Both the position numbers and the translations under genes were made by a program. A DNA stretch of 64,000 nucleotides, taken from the NCBI GenBank assembly GCA_022702545.1, contig JAHRBC010000001.1, positions 1,984,001-2,048,000 on the forward strand, read 5' to 3'. Source of the stretch: Phycomyces nitens. Lineage: Eukaryota > Mucoromycota > Mucoromycetes > Mucorales > Phycomycetaceae. Below the pieces are notes generated by a model. That model was given only the letters and a program-made list of their open reading frames with translations. It was not told where the DNA came from and did no database searches. Below are positions 25,601-37,700 of this stretch, one piece after another; within the stretch, counting starts at the first letter, position 1; every line of letters begins with the position of its first letter.

Positions 25601-26532
25601 AAGCCAACTTGTTGTGTGGTGACGTTGTCAAGGTTACTCCTTCCAGTAAGGTAGTCGGTGACTTTGCCCAGTTCATGGTCTCCAACAACCTTACCCCTGA
25701 AGAGGTCACCGAGCGTGCCGGCAGCCTTTCCTTCCCCACCTCTGTCGTAGAGTTCTTCCAGGGTTATCTTGGTCAACCTTATGGCGGTTTCCCCGAGCCC
25801 CTGCGCTCCAAGATTATCCGTGACTTGCCCCGTCTTGATGGCCGTCCCGGTGCCACCATGCCTGCCCTTGATCTCGTCAAGCTCAAGGCAGAGCTCACTG
25901 AGAAGTACGGCAAGAGCATCCGCGACTACGATGTCATCTCTGCCGCATTGTACCCCAAGGTCTTTGCCGAGTACCGTGATACAGTTGAGCAATACGGTGA
26001 CCTTTCGGTTGTTCCTACCCGTTACTTCTTGGCCAAGCCTGAGATTGGTGAGGAGTTCCACGTTGAGATTGAGGAGGGTAAGACTCTTATCATCAAGTTG
26101 CTCGCTGTTGGCCCCATCAACAACACTGGCAAGCGTGATGTTTACTTTGAGCTCAACGGTGAGGCTCGTGTTGTTGGTATTTTGGACAAGAATGCTGGTA
26201 AGTTTTATAAAATGATTGAGAAAAAAAAAAGTACATTGCTTGACATGATATATATTGGTTTTTAAATAGCTGTCGAGTCCATCACTCGTGAGAAGGCCAA
26301 CCTCGCCAACCCTGGTGATGTCCCTGCTCCCATGTCTGGTGTCGTCGTTGAGGTCAGAGCCAAGTCTGGTGCCGAGATCAAGGCCGGTGACCCCATCTGT
26401 GTCTTGAGTGCCATGAAGATGGAGACCATCGTGTCCGCACCTGTTGCTGGTCGCATTGAGTACGTTCCTATCCAGGAGGGTGACTCTCTCTCTTCGGGTG
26501 ACCTCGTTGCCAGAATCGTCAAGGAAGCTTAA
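22671..26532 (+). CDS. PYC: Pyruvate carboxylase, biotin-dependent
   Basis: The enzyme converts pyruvate, bicarbonate and ATP to oxaloacetate. Six exons give 1175 aa: 22671-22763, 22822-22920, 22996-23239, 23292-24599, 24677-26197, 26270-26532. The biotin carboxylase part has [18 protein letters not shown], the ATP-grasp loop [31 protein letters not shown] and [13 protein letters not shown]. The carboxyltransferase part starts at [20 protein letters not shown] (about residue 561) and has [20 protein letters not shown] and [11 protein letters not shown] (metal-binding). The C-terminal biotinyl domain has SAMKMET, with Lys at about residue 1138. There is no mitochondrial presequence, so it is probably cytosolic, as in most fungi. 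Usual length. Codon use is strongly C-biased, implying high expression. It ends 346 bases before the convergent MATE gene. Confidence 0.98.
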
Positions 26533-26878
26533 ATATCATCACATTCTCTTCTTATTCTTCTTTTCTTTTTTTTTACTCTCTACTTTTTTTCCATTTACCA
26601 CAAAATAATACAAATGGCAAAGGCTATAAAATGCACATTTATGCCACTCCAAAAAAAAAACATATATCTGGTCCCATTGTCTTGTGAGTTTGACGTTTTT
26701 GAAATCGACTTTCTCTTATAGTTGAATGAATAGGTAGATTATCTTTATTTCTATAAAGTGGATAAAAAATGAAGTATGAATGAATATTATACATAAAGTA
26801 TAAAGACAGTAGTAGTAAAAAAAAAATAAGGGGGAGGGAGGGAAATTTTTCTGATGTATACAATGCTTTTTCTTCTCT
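26533..26878. other. Convergent intergenic region between PYC and MATE genes
   Basis: This is an AT-rich 3'-3' spacer with pyrimidine tracts just after the PYC stop and a poly-A run at about 26818-26827. No gene was seen. Confidence 0.6.
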
Positions 26879-28617
26879 CTAGTCTTCATGCAAGACTTCA
26901 TGCTCATGAATCTCTTCTTCTTCGTGATGCACACGCTCGAGAATTCGTTCTACTTCAGCGTCCCAGTTAATGACACGCAAAAAGACCATTTCGCCCAATG
27001 CAGCGATAAACAGGGCCAAAGAAAGACCGGTCCATAGACCCTTCAGTCTCCAGCCGATACTAAAGGTCAAGAATGCACCGATAGGCAGAGCAATAACATA
27101 GTAAGAAAACAGGTTGATCCATGCAGCCACCTTTTGGCGTCCCAGACCACGAATAACGCCACCACAAACACCAGAAAGTCCGTCTGCAAGCTGGAAAAAG
27201 GCGCAGAATGGCAGGATACTTGCTACAAGCGCAACAACCTCGGGGTCAGAAGTAAACATGTATCCAAAGTGCTTGCGAGTGGCCATGAAAAAGAAGGAGT
27301 TGATAGAGGCAAATGCAACGGCAAAGACCATAGCCATTTTGGATGCCATTTTTGCCTTTTGAGCATTACCCTCTCCGAGTGCATTACCAACACGGTTGGA
27401 CGCAGCAATAGATATACCATAAGGGATCGTGTACGCAGCCGATCCAGAAGTGAGTACAATGGACTGTGCAGCCAAATCAACCGTTCCAAGATAAGAGGCT
27501 ATAATCAAAAATAAGCAGGTATTTTTTTCAGTTTAAGCCCAGAAAGGTTACTCAAGATCTAATCAAATTATGTTTATAGATAAACCCTTACCAGCCAAAG
27601 CAGCCAACTCGAATGCCCACCATTCACTGCAGACCATGAGGACGCCAGGAATTGCCAATCGCAAAAATGGCCACCATCCAGTCAAGCACTCCCGGGTCCA
27701 ACCACCCCAGGCCTCATTCGCCTTTGAGAACCATCTGATATAGCCAAGGAGGAGCAAGAGCATGATCCAATAACTTACGCTGGTGGCCAGAGGGGCACCA
27801 ATGAATCCGAAATTGAAAGGCTCTTGGTATACAAACATATAGTTCATGGCAAGGTTGAGAGGGGCAGCGATAAAAAGCACATAGGTCGATGCTCGCATGA
27901 TTCCTTGGGCCTGCAAGAACTTTTTGACTGCCTCAAAGGCAATGAAAGCAGGCGCACCAATGATAAGAACACGCAGAAACATGCCTGGATATAGCAAAAA
28001 GGCACATGGAGTTTAATATGTTGACTGTATATTTGTAATGTTGATTTTACCTGCATGCAGAGCTAATTCCTCTTCTTGGCCGAGTGCAAGTAGGATGCGG
28101 GTCGCATTCCACCAGATGATGGCAATAGGAATAAATAACATGGCAAGGATGATCAATGCTCTCTGGAGGTGGACACCAAGAAGCTTCTTATCGTGAGCTC
28201 CAGTCCATGCCTGAGAACACAATGTGTCAAGGGCAGTTGCTGTGCCAAATGCCACACTCCATGCGGATACACTGGCAAACATGCTGGCCAACGCAGACGC
28301 AGCCAATTGTGTAGGACCCTACGAAAAAGATTTGTAAGCCAATCCAAAACGATGTATTGCAAAGGCTTGTTATGTGAAGTTTAGCTTACCAAATGGCCAA
28401 GTGTGAAAATGCTGGCCATCTGAAGAGAGTTTTGGAGCAGGTAGGTGCCTACGATGGGCAGACTGTTGGTAAGAAGCCACCAGAACTCTGATTTTGGAGT
28501 GACTTCAGTTTCGAGTTTCTTGGGCAGCAGAGAAGTATGCTCAGTTGGGGTAGAGGAGATTGATGATCTGGTTGAGCCAGCCTCATTGGCTTCTTGCGGA
28601 TATGCACTTGAGCCCAT
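26879..28617 (-). CDS. MATE-family (multidrug and toxin extrusion) transporter
   Basis: This is a cation-coupled exporter family of the MOP superfamily, with about 12 TM helices. Four exons (28617-28390, 28318-28051, 27984-27592, 27498-26879) give 502 aa, typical length. The soluble N-terminus (MGSSAYPQEANEAGSTRSS, with TSLLPKK) resembles a vacuolar sorting region (inference). The MatE repeats show LPIVGTYLLQNSLQMASIF, TALDTLCSQAWTG (the conserved GxxxxDTLCGQA-like motif), IPGVLMVCSEWWAFE, AAYTIPYGISIAASNRVGN and SGVCGGVIRGLGRQ, all diagnostic for eukaryotic MATE proteins. The C-terminus is acidic/His-rich (EEEEIHEHEVLHED). The start at 28617 was chosen because the in-frame upstream extension from 28725 looks noncoding. 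Substrate cannot be inferred. Confidence 0.95.
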
Positions 28618-31600
28618 CTTCCAAGAATACTCGTAAAAAGGGGGGACCGACGAAGAAGAGATGGAAAGAAAGTCGGGGCAATGAATAGGAATAAAGGGGG
28701 GGCACAAGATGAGTCGCCATGACACTTAAAAATTTTGGCGTTACACAAACTCCGACTATAACCAATAGAAATCCCCCATTCGTTCGCACGATTGCCAACT
28801 TTATAAGCAACTGTTTTTTACTGCAAGGGCGGACATCAACCGCCTTCAATTGCAAGCATTGCAGCCCTTGCGCACGTCCCGTTCTTTTGGTAGGGCTAGA
28901 GGGGCCAATGGTAGCTGTGTAACCGATTTGGTCAGTTATGGAACAGACAATATGAAAAAAAAAACAGATTGGAATTTCTCAAGAGACATGGAAATTGTCA
29001 TAGTCATAGTCATTGAAAAAAGAAGAAGAAGAAGGGATTCTGAAAGTCAGAATTTGACTGCACATTTGTGCAGGGTTGGAATCAAAATGTCCTCCCTTTT
29101 ATACAAGATTCTGGCTGTGTTTATTTGGATCGGTTTTTGATCAAAATATCATGGTCAATCCCGGAATACAAACTATTTGGTTCCCTTTTTTTAAAATGGC
29201 AAATGTATATAAAGGGAAACTTTAATGATTATGATTCATTCCAAGAACCGCCACCAGTCAAAAAGAAGAAGAAGTACAAAGGGAAACAATATGAGATTTC
29301 CGAAATCGACTGCGCTTCAAAAAAAAAACGACAACCTCTTCACAGATCTCTCTTAATCTCCCTGTCAAAAAGGCTAATATTAATTTAACACAATTAGCGC
29401 CGCAACGAGTTTAGAAAGATGGACAAAGGAATAACCTGATGAGTGGTTCATTTGGTTGTAGTCCACTTCAATTTGAGTTTAATTTGAAGGGTTGTGAGTG
29501 ATATGATATGGCCTGTCAATCGATCAATTTAAGACGCAAATTATTAGTATAAACATTCAAAGGATATACGTTTATACCATCTCCCCCCAGATTAACCATG
29601 TCGGATTAGAAACATGGACGAGATGATCCATGCCAAATCAAAAAGAAAAATAGGAAATTCCAATGGCATATTAATATATATATAAATATATATATTAATA
29701 CGCAAATGGGAGTGGATCTGTGTAATTAAATCAAGGTTTGGAATCTAATTATCTGTACAAGATATCTCAATTAAAATTAATTTTAATGGCTCATTGTTCT
29801 TTATGGCGAGTTTAATGGACCTGCGAGTCCTCAATTGGATAATGACATTTAGTACCACTCTACATGTTCCATTTGCTACAGATATTCCTAAAGAATATTC
29901 AATATTTTTGTAGTTTATGCAATTAACAGATCAATTCTCATTTGTTTCTTGTAAAAGGATCGTTTCAATGTAGTCTATTTTGACCAATACATGCATTTTT
30001 GGAACAAATACTAGGCAGACACAATGTCCATGATACCTATATAAAAAGAAACACGACTTCATTTGAATTCGACAAGCCATAAACATTAGTTGCTTATAGT
30101 ATTTAATTAAAATACTCTAGTGTGATACAGTAGCTTATGCCATTCTCAAGGCCTCCGGAGATAGATAATCTGATCTGGACGTATAAATACAAACCAAGAT
30201 GTATCTCCGGGCATGTTGGTCTGTATAGCCATCTATTCTAGAGGAAATTGTTGAATATTCAACATCAACAAATCTAATATCTGATAGGTTTAGATTTTGT
30301 ACCCACTACTTCTCTTAAATGGTGGGCGGGAAATTGGGTAAGAATATAAGCCACACCAGTGTCAAAATATTACCCATGACAGGATCCCACACCTGGTATT
30401 GGGAAAATGATATAATATTATTAATGGCCTACTTCTTTTTTGTTTGTAATACTTGAAAATCTGGAATCTCATGAAACTAGATTACCCTCGAAATACCAAG
30501 AATTGAATGATCTTTTCTTAAAAAATAGAATGATATTTGTTTTCCCTTGTCAAGCCTACAGACAAATCGTTTTAGAATGTAAAGATTGTATATTGCTAGA
30601 ATATCTAATATCATTTATACCAAATAAATACAAAAAACCAATTCAACCAACATCTTATATTTGCTGATAACAAAGACTATGAAACCATGTTGTGGTGCAA
30701 CAAAAAAGAAGAAGATACTTGTTTCATGGCACCAGACAGGATCCTGTAAATGTACCAAGAATCATGGGTCTGAACCATCAAATATACGTAGGAAGCGTAA
30801 CTATAAGCTTGGGATTCCCATATTGTTTCTATAATATGTTTGTACCGCAATAACGGTATTCAACAAGACTTTTTCCAGCCAACAAGTACGTACTTTCCAT
30901 GTCATCTTGCCTTTATTTTTTTTAAAAATAATAATAATACTTGGTCTGTAGGTGGTTTCCCATCATCTGAATTATCTTTACCCATGTGCTATCATTTTTT
31001 TACTGGTACACAGCTTACGGTAGTAGCCGAGAATTGTACGTCTATCCCTCTTTACCTAACCTATCTGTACTTGATACCGCAATATGCAGAGCTGTTTATA
31101 AGTTACTCGTGTTTCCATTTATAAAACTCAAGATAAACTGGAAAATTGCCACATAATTCCAAAATACATCTTGGGGTGTCGGGTCTTACATTTTGGTGCC
31201 CTGAATCTTTACGTTCCAGAGGTACACCAATGTTATCTATTAATATTTGGCAGATAATGATTCTTATTTCCATTAGATATCATGATTTATCCTTATGATA
31301 TTTATTCGAGTATGTAAATGTCTATCTTGTAAATTTGGTACAGATATTACCTGGCAGTCTTGATCCAAGAAATACTTGCCAGACTCCCGGACTGTTTAGA
31401 TGAGATTAGACTCTTTGTTAGCTTGGTATTATTATACCCTTTTTTAATTGAGACCAGAAATTTGTTTTCAGTCGTTGGATGTACCTTTTTTTTAAAATAT
31501 CTCTTGAATTTTATTCCAATACTGAAAATACACAGGTACATTATCAACAATCTTGATTTGTACTTTTGATCATCTTTCTAGGTTTCTGGCCTTATAGAAT

Positions 31601-32139
31601 CAACTACATGGGCTTGATCTTGAATATTTCGGGTTAACCATCTTACATTCGACCTGTTTATTTCTCCAGGATGCGTGTAATATCGGAAAGGGTCGGAAAA
31701 TAGTTTCTGCTTGAAAATCAAGGAATTGTGGGGTTGATCAGTCTCAGCCAACAGCTCATTTTTTTGTACTAGTTCATGGAGAAATGGGGGGAGGGGGAAT
31801 TGTAACCAAAGAAATTTTTATTTTTATCCCAGGCCTTTTAATTTTTACCAACTTGTCCCATTTCATACACAGTTATCAATATTCTTTATTGCTTTACAGA
31901 TCTCAAGGACTTTTGTTCGGGAAAGTCGCTCAAAAAAGAATATCTTGATAGAAAACATAATCACGAAACAGAACAATTAATATTGTCTGGTCAGCCATTT
32001 GGTTTCCTAGAGACCATTAGGCCCTAGTGATCCTTTTCAAGAACCTTGGATAAGATATACATATTTATGCCATGTTTATGATTCTCTTTGATAAATAACA
32101 ATATATATCTTTATATAAAAAACAAAAAACATGATCCTT
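28618..32139. other. 3.5-kb gene-poor AT-rich region
   Basis: Only short, unrelated open frames occur, such as the 75-aa one at 30440-30667 and those near 29068-29388 and 31360-31569. None shows plausible splicing or a recognisable domain. There is a perfect TA-type palindrome at 29671-29698 and a short inverted match (cctccggagata / tatctccggg) near 30151-30212. The segment next to 28617 presumably holds the MATE promoter. Confidence 0.5.
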
Positions 32140-34499
32140 CTACATTCTGAAAATACCAAACTTGGTCTTCTCGATTGGTGCATTCATACTGGCACTTAGA
32201 CCAAGGCCAAGGACAGTCCGTGTATCGCGAGGGTTAATGACACCATCGTCCCACAGACGCGCACTGGAAAAGTACGGGTGGCCCTCGGCCTCATACTTTT
32301 CACGAATAGGGGCCATGAACTGCTCTTGTTCCTCCTCTGACCAGGACAATCCCTTCTTGGCCTTGCTTTCACGAGTAATCTGCGCAAGTACATTTGCACT
32401 CTGCTCTCCACCCATTACAGATATTCTAGCATTCTACAAGAGTAATGGTCAAGCCTTATTCCCGGCCAATCCTTTGTGTTCTCTTGATACTTACAGGCCA
32501 CATCCACAAGAATCTTGGTGAATATGCACGACCGCACATTCCATAATTGCCAGCACCAAAACTACCTCCAGTGATTACAGTGAACTTTGGGACCCTTGCA
32601 CAGGACACAGCTGTCACCAGTTTGGCACCGTTCTTGGCAATACCACCAGCTTCTGCTGAAGAACCGACCATGAAGCCAGTAATGTTCTGGAGGAACACGA
32701 GAGGGATTCCTCTCTGAGAGCACAGTTCAATAAAGTGTGCTCCCTTGAGAGCAGATTCTGAAAATAGGATGCCGTTATTGGCAACAATGCCAACAGGGTG
32801 GCCATGAATATGGGCAAAACCTAGTGGTTGCTTAATAAACATATATATATATAGATAGCCAATTTACCAGTAACCAACGATGTGCCATAGTGTTCTTTAA
32901 ACTCGCTGAAACGACTGCCATCCACAATTCTGGCAATAATATTCTTGCTGTCAAATGGCTTACGGAGATTGTCTCCAACAATTCCACCAATCTCATCAAC
33001 AGAGTAAAGAGGTTCTTCAGGTCTACAAAGGGCAACCTAAAGAATAAGATCCTGAGTACTCTTGCCAATATCCAAATAAAAAAAAACATTATTAATTACC
33101 TGAGGAGACTTTACTCGGTTAAGAGTGCCAACAATTCGACGAGCAAGAACAAGCGCATGCTCGTCATCCAGTGCATAGTGATCGGTTACACCAGATGTAC
33201 GACCTAGACAGACCAGGTTCAGTGATTGCCAGGCACATTTGGAAGCCAAGATTTTACTTACAATGCAGATCAGCACCACCAAGATCCTCAGCACTCACGT
33301 CTTCTCCAATTGCAGCCTTTACAAGCGGAGGACCAGCCAAGAAGATGGTACCTTGCTTTCTGACGATAATGCTCTCATCGGCCATGGCAGGTACATATGC
33401 ACCACCAGCAGTACATGAGCCCATGACTGCAGCAATCTGAGGGATACCTTGGGCAGACATATTGGACTGATTGGGTGTCAATAAAGCTATTTATAATCTG
33501 TGGACCAAACAGTCTCCAGGCGCCTTACCTGATTATAAAAGATACGGCCAAAATGCTCTCGGTCAGGAAAAACATCGGCCTGGCGAGGCAGGTTGGCTCC
33601 TCCAGAGTCGACTAGGGTATAATGGATTAGAAAATTGAATAGACACTAAGATCAAACCTACCCAAGTAAATGCAGGGAAGGTTGTTTTCTTTGGCAACCT
33701 CCTGGGCTCGAAGATGCTTCTTGACTATGGGATACAAGCCCTAAGCATTTATCCATTGTGTTCCTGTTGTCTTACCTGTGATAGGATAGTAAGATCCACC
33801 TTTTACTGTCGGATCATTTGCTACCACCATACACTCTACTCTATAAAAAAAACCATTCGAGCTTTCTGCTATAATCCTATTCCTTGCCATAGCTTACCCA
33901 TTAACACGCCCAATTCCGGTGATTATACCGCCTGCAGCAACCTCATCATCATATAGCTCATATCCTGCCAGAGGGGACAGCTCTAGGAACGGTGATCTAT
34001 ATACAGTCTCAGGACAAGACCTTTTGAAGGGGAGGGGGGGTTTTACTAGACACTTACTGAGGATCAAGTAGACGGTTGATTCTATAGTATTGTCAGGATC
34101 AATCGCAATTTACAGCCCATCATTCTTTACCTGTCTCTTGGCAGCATCTTCTTCCTTGACAAATGTCTTTGGCGCGCAACCTCACCACCTCCTAAACCAT
34201 ACTTGAGTACACGACAAGGATGCATCTCAGGGCTTACCCAACTTGATTTTCTCGGTCTTTAGTTCGAGATCCTTGACCAAGGCCTCCATCTTTGCAGAAT
34301 TTTCCTATGTATAGTGTTTAGCCATTGTTTGCTTTGGATCCAGACTCACCTTGAACCCAGGGCTGGCTGTCTCGACCTTATTGGGAAGGACGCTTGCTTG
34401 GTTCTCGTGTGAGATATGGTACTGGGATCGAAGAACGATGGGAAAGGTAGCCCTTTGAGCTACAGGGCGAACCTTGCAGAGAATACGAGCAGATATCAT
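32140..34499 (-). CDS. MCCB: Methylcrotonoyl-CoA carboxylase beta chain, mitochondrial
   Basis: This is the carboxyltransferase subunit of the biotin enzyme of leucine breakdown. Thirteen exons give 569 aa: 34499-34350, 34304-34238, 34191-34131, 34081-34058, 33996-33898, 33840-33776, 33724-33662, 33611-33529, 33466-33262, 33203-33100, 33036-32868, 32820-32495, 32433-32140. Exon 4 is 24 nt. The N-terminus ([20 protein letters not shown]) is a mitochondrial presequence. Conserved blocks: [130 protein letters not shown] and the end [19 protein letters not shown] ([16 protein letters not shown]). The alpha subunit is not in the window. It shares a 216-bp divergent promoter with VPS15. Confidence 0.97.
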
Positions 34500-34715
34500 G
34501 AATAAAGAGCGAAAGAGCGAGAGAAAGAGAGTAAACAAGTAGAATCGTGGGGAAATAGACGATTCTTCCCACGGTCTCCATCAGCCATAGAAGCAAGAAA
34601 GTTGCATGTCACAAATCTCCGCCAGCAGGATGAGACGGGGAAAGGAATTCTGATGTAGTGGCTGCTTCCTGCTGTGTTGAATTTTCGTTGCACTGCAATC
34701 TCTATTGCATACCTC
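34500..34715. promoter_or_regulatory. Divergent promoter shared by MCC beta and VPS15
   Basis: Only 216 bases separate the two start codons, so the region must serve both directions. It is less AT-rich than most spacers here and contains gagcgaaagagcgagagaaa-type purine runs near 34508-34530. No clear TATA box was seen in either direction. Confidence 0.6.
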
Positions 34716-37700
34716 ATGGGAAACAAGATATCTAGCATCACTGCTATTGCAGGAATCGACAGCTATGTGAGCGAATTGGGAGACGTATATTATGAGCGCA
34801 GGTAAAGCAGAACCACCGGCGCAGTCCAGCCCTCGTTTGACCTCATCCTATTATTATCATTCAGCATTGGCAATGCTCGTTTTATGAAGACCATTAGAGG
34901 GCGCCACAAAGATGGAATGGTTGTAGTCAAGATCTTTGTCAAGCCTGACCTGGGCATGTCTCTTCAAAATTATGTGAAAAGGCTTCAAGGTGAGCGCTTT
35001 ATACCTACACATTCTCATCTCCGACAACACTCATGCGTTACTGTCCGTTATTTTTTGGATAGAGGAGTATGATGCCCTTGTCGATGTACCCAATGTGTTT
35101 ATGTCCCAGAGGATTCTTGAGACTGAGAGGGCAGCCTACATGGTGCGCCAGTATTTTTACAGTAGTCTTTATGATCGAATTAGGTGAGATAAAGATTTGC
35201 TTTTGAGCACAATCAACTGACCTTTGAGCCAAAAAAGCACCCGCCCCTTTTTGACCTTGATAGAGAAGAAATGGATTGCGTATCAGATATTAAAGGGCAT
35301 CTCAGAGGCACACAAGAAGAATGTCTATCATGGAGACATCAAGACTGAAAACGTATTGGTGACATCGTGGAACTGGGCATATATAGTGGATTTTGCATCA
35401 TTTAAGCCTACATACCTTCCAGAGGTAAGATAAAATTGCACTCTTATTGGGATCCAATTGACCAGTCATATATATATAAATAAAGGACAACCCTGCCGAT
35501 TTCTCGTTCTTCTTTGACATGTCATCGCGTCGAAGCTGCTATATTGCCCCCGAACGATTCTACAAGGCTGGAACTGCCATTGACCAAAAGATGGTAAAAG
35601 TGTCAATTTTCCAAAGATATATATATACACGTATGGCTAACATGATGAAATCCACAGAAAAATGTAGATTTTGAAGACAATGTCAGTGAATTGACACCTG
35701 AAATGGACATCTTTTCTGTTGGGTAAGCCAAATGCCATTGTATAATAATTCACAGCCAAAAATTAGTTGTGTTATTGCAGAACTTTTTCTCGAGGGCACT
35801 TCTATATTCTCACTATCACAGCTATTCAAGTATCGAAGTGGAGAATACAAGCCAGACTCTAATCTTAACAAGATTGAAGACAAGCATATTAGGGTGAATA
35901 TTGATTGGATTTATGTCGAGTTTAATGATCTAAGCCTCTTTGTAGGATATGGTGCGCCATATGATTCAAATAGATCCAAAAAAACGATATTCGGCCAAGA
36001 CCTACTTGCAGAAATGGTACAGATCTATATATATACGTATGATTCTTAACATTTATTAAATACAGCCTTGATTGATGTGATATTAGGCGTGGAAAGGCAT
36101 TTCCAAAATACTTTGACACCTTTCTTCACGAATACATCAACTCTGTGACCGAGAACAATGGCACTATTTCCATTCAACAACATTCAGGCATCGATACCCT
36201 GTCATCCCTCGCACAAGCACTCCCAGGAACCGCTGCCAACAATAAGCGAATGACTGACGCAGACGAAAAGATTGAACATATCCATAATGATTTCGATAAA
36301 ATTACTTTTAATGTGTCTTTTAAAAGCGAATCAGACGAAAATCTGTCAGGGTCATATAATAAACGTCTATCGAGCTCATCAGACAGCAGCAGCTCATCGG
36401 ACGAAGAGCCAAGAATGGTTGGGCTACGACGTCGAACAATTTCAGGTAACAACAACAAGAGGTCCGTTCATGAATGCATTAGCTCATATCCATCGTATTG
36501 AATTTAGATTTGGCAAGTACAACCGCATCGGCTGTATGTATTTTATCTTTTATTATAATCAAACACTCTAATCTTCTCTGGGTCTCTAGATTATCCTACC
36601 TCCTACGCTCAATATACCAAACTATGAGCCTAGTAATGTATCTACCTCTAGATTAACCAATTCAAATAAAACAGAAGGTATGAATCATGGTCATTTGTCA
36701 ATCATCAATTAACCTGGCCCAGAACACGGATATTTGATTTTGCTTTCCTTTGTCTGTTCTCTTATCCGAAACACCTCATATCCAAGCTCAAAACTAAAGG
36801 CACTCGATATCCTTCTTGCACTCGGAGAACATCTCCCAGATGATGTCAAACTAGACAGACTAGTGCCCTATCTAATGGCCTTACTATCAGATGAAACTGC
36901 TCTTGTTCGTGCCAATGCCATAAAAACACTTACCCAAGTAGTAAGTTTATAAAGAAAGATGACTTTTTTTTTTTGAAAGACCAAAATAATCAATTGATAC
37001 AATAACATGTCTTTATATGAACTTTTTTTTAGCTGTGTATGGTAGAGTCTATTTCTCCCATTAACGCAAGAATATTCCCAGAATATATTCTGCCAAGCGT
37101 TCGAGAGTTTGCAACTGATCCTGATGTTCTCGTGAGAACAACCTATGCGAGCTGTATAGCTCTTTTGGCAGAGACAGCTCTTCGTTTCCTTGAAATGACA
37201 CAGGTAATCCCAGTAGTAGTAGTAGTAGTAGTAGTTTCTAGCAAATATATCCGTGTATAAAATCTCATTTTTTTTAAAAAATATTTTTATAGCTCTTGAA
37301 AAACGATAGTGCCTTTCCCTTGACAGACATGGACACTGAAGAGCTAGATTTTGAGGTAACAATTCATAATATTCTATCAAAAAAAAGTACATCGTTTTGT
37401 AATTCTTTCTGAAAACATAATACAGTCTGCCTATGATTCTTCATTGAATGATCTTCATTCTGTGATCCAAGAGCAAGTGACAGTGTTACTTATCGATAAC
37501 GAAAGCTCTGTAAAGAGAGCTTTGTTGACAAATATTACTTGTCTGTGTGGATTCTTTGGAAGACAGAAAACAAACGATGTATTGCTGAGCCATATGATTA
37601 CTTACCTTAATGACAAGGACTGGATGTTGAGAAGGTATATAGCTCGAGAGAATCAATATAGACACAGCCTATTAACCAGTCTTTCACTTTACAGCGCATT

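Noticed and set aside
24661..26061. 466-codon minus-strand open frame inside pyruvate carboxylase
   Set aside because: It is an antisense shadow caused by the strong codon bias of PYC. The plus-strand protein is unmistakable.
30440..30667. 75-codon open frame in the gene-poor gap as a gene
   Set aside because: There is no recognisable domain, no partner exons and no conserved pattern; AT-rich DNA gives frames of this length by chance.
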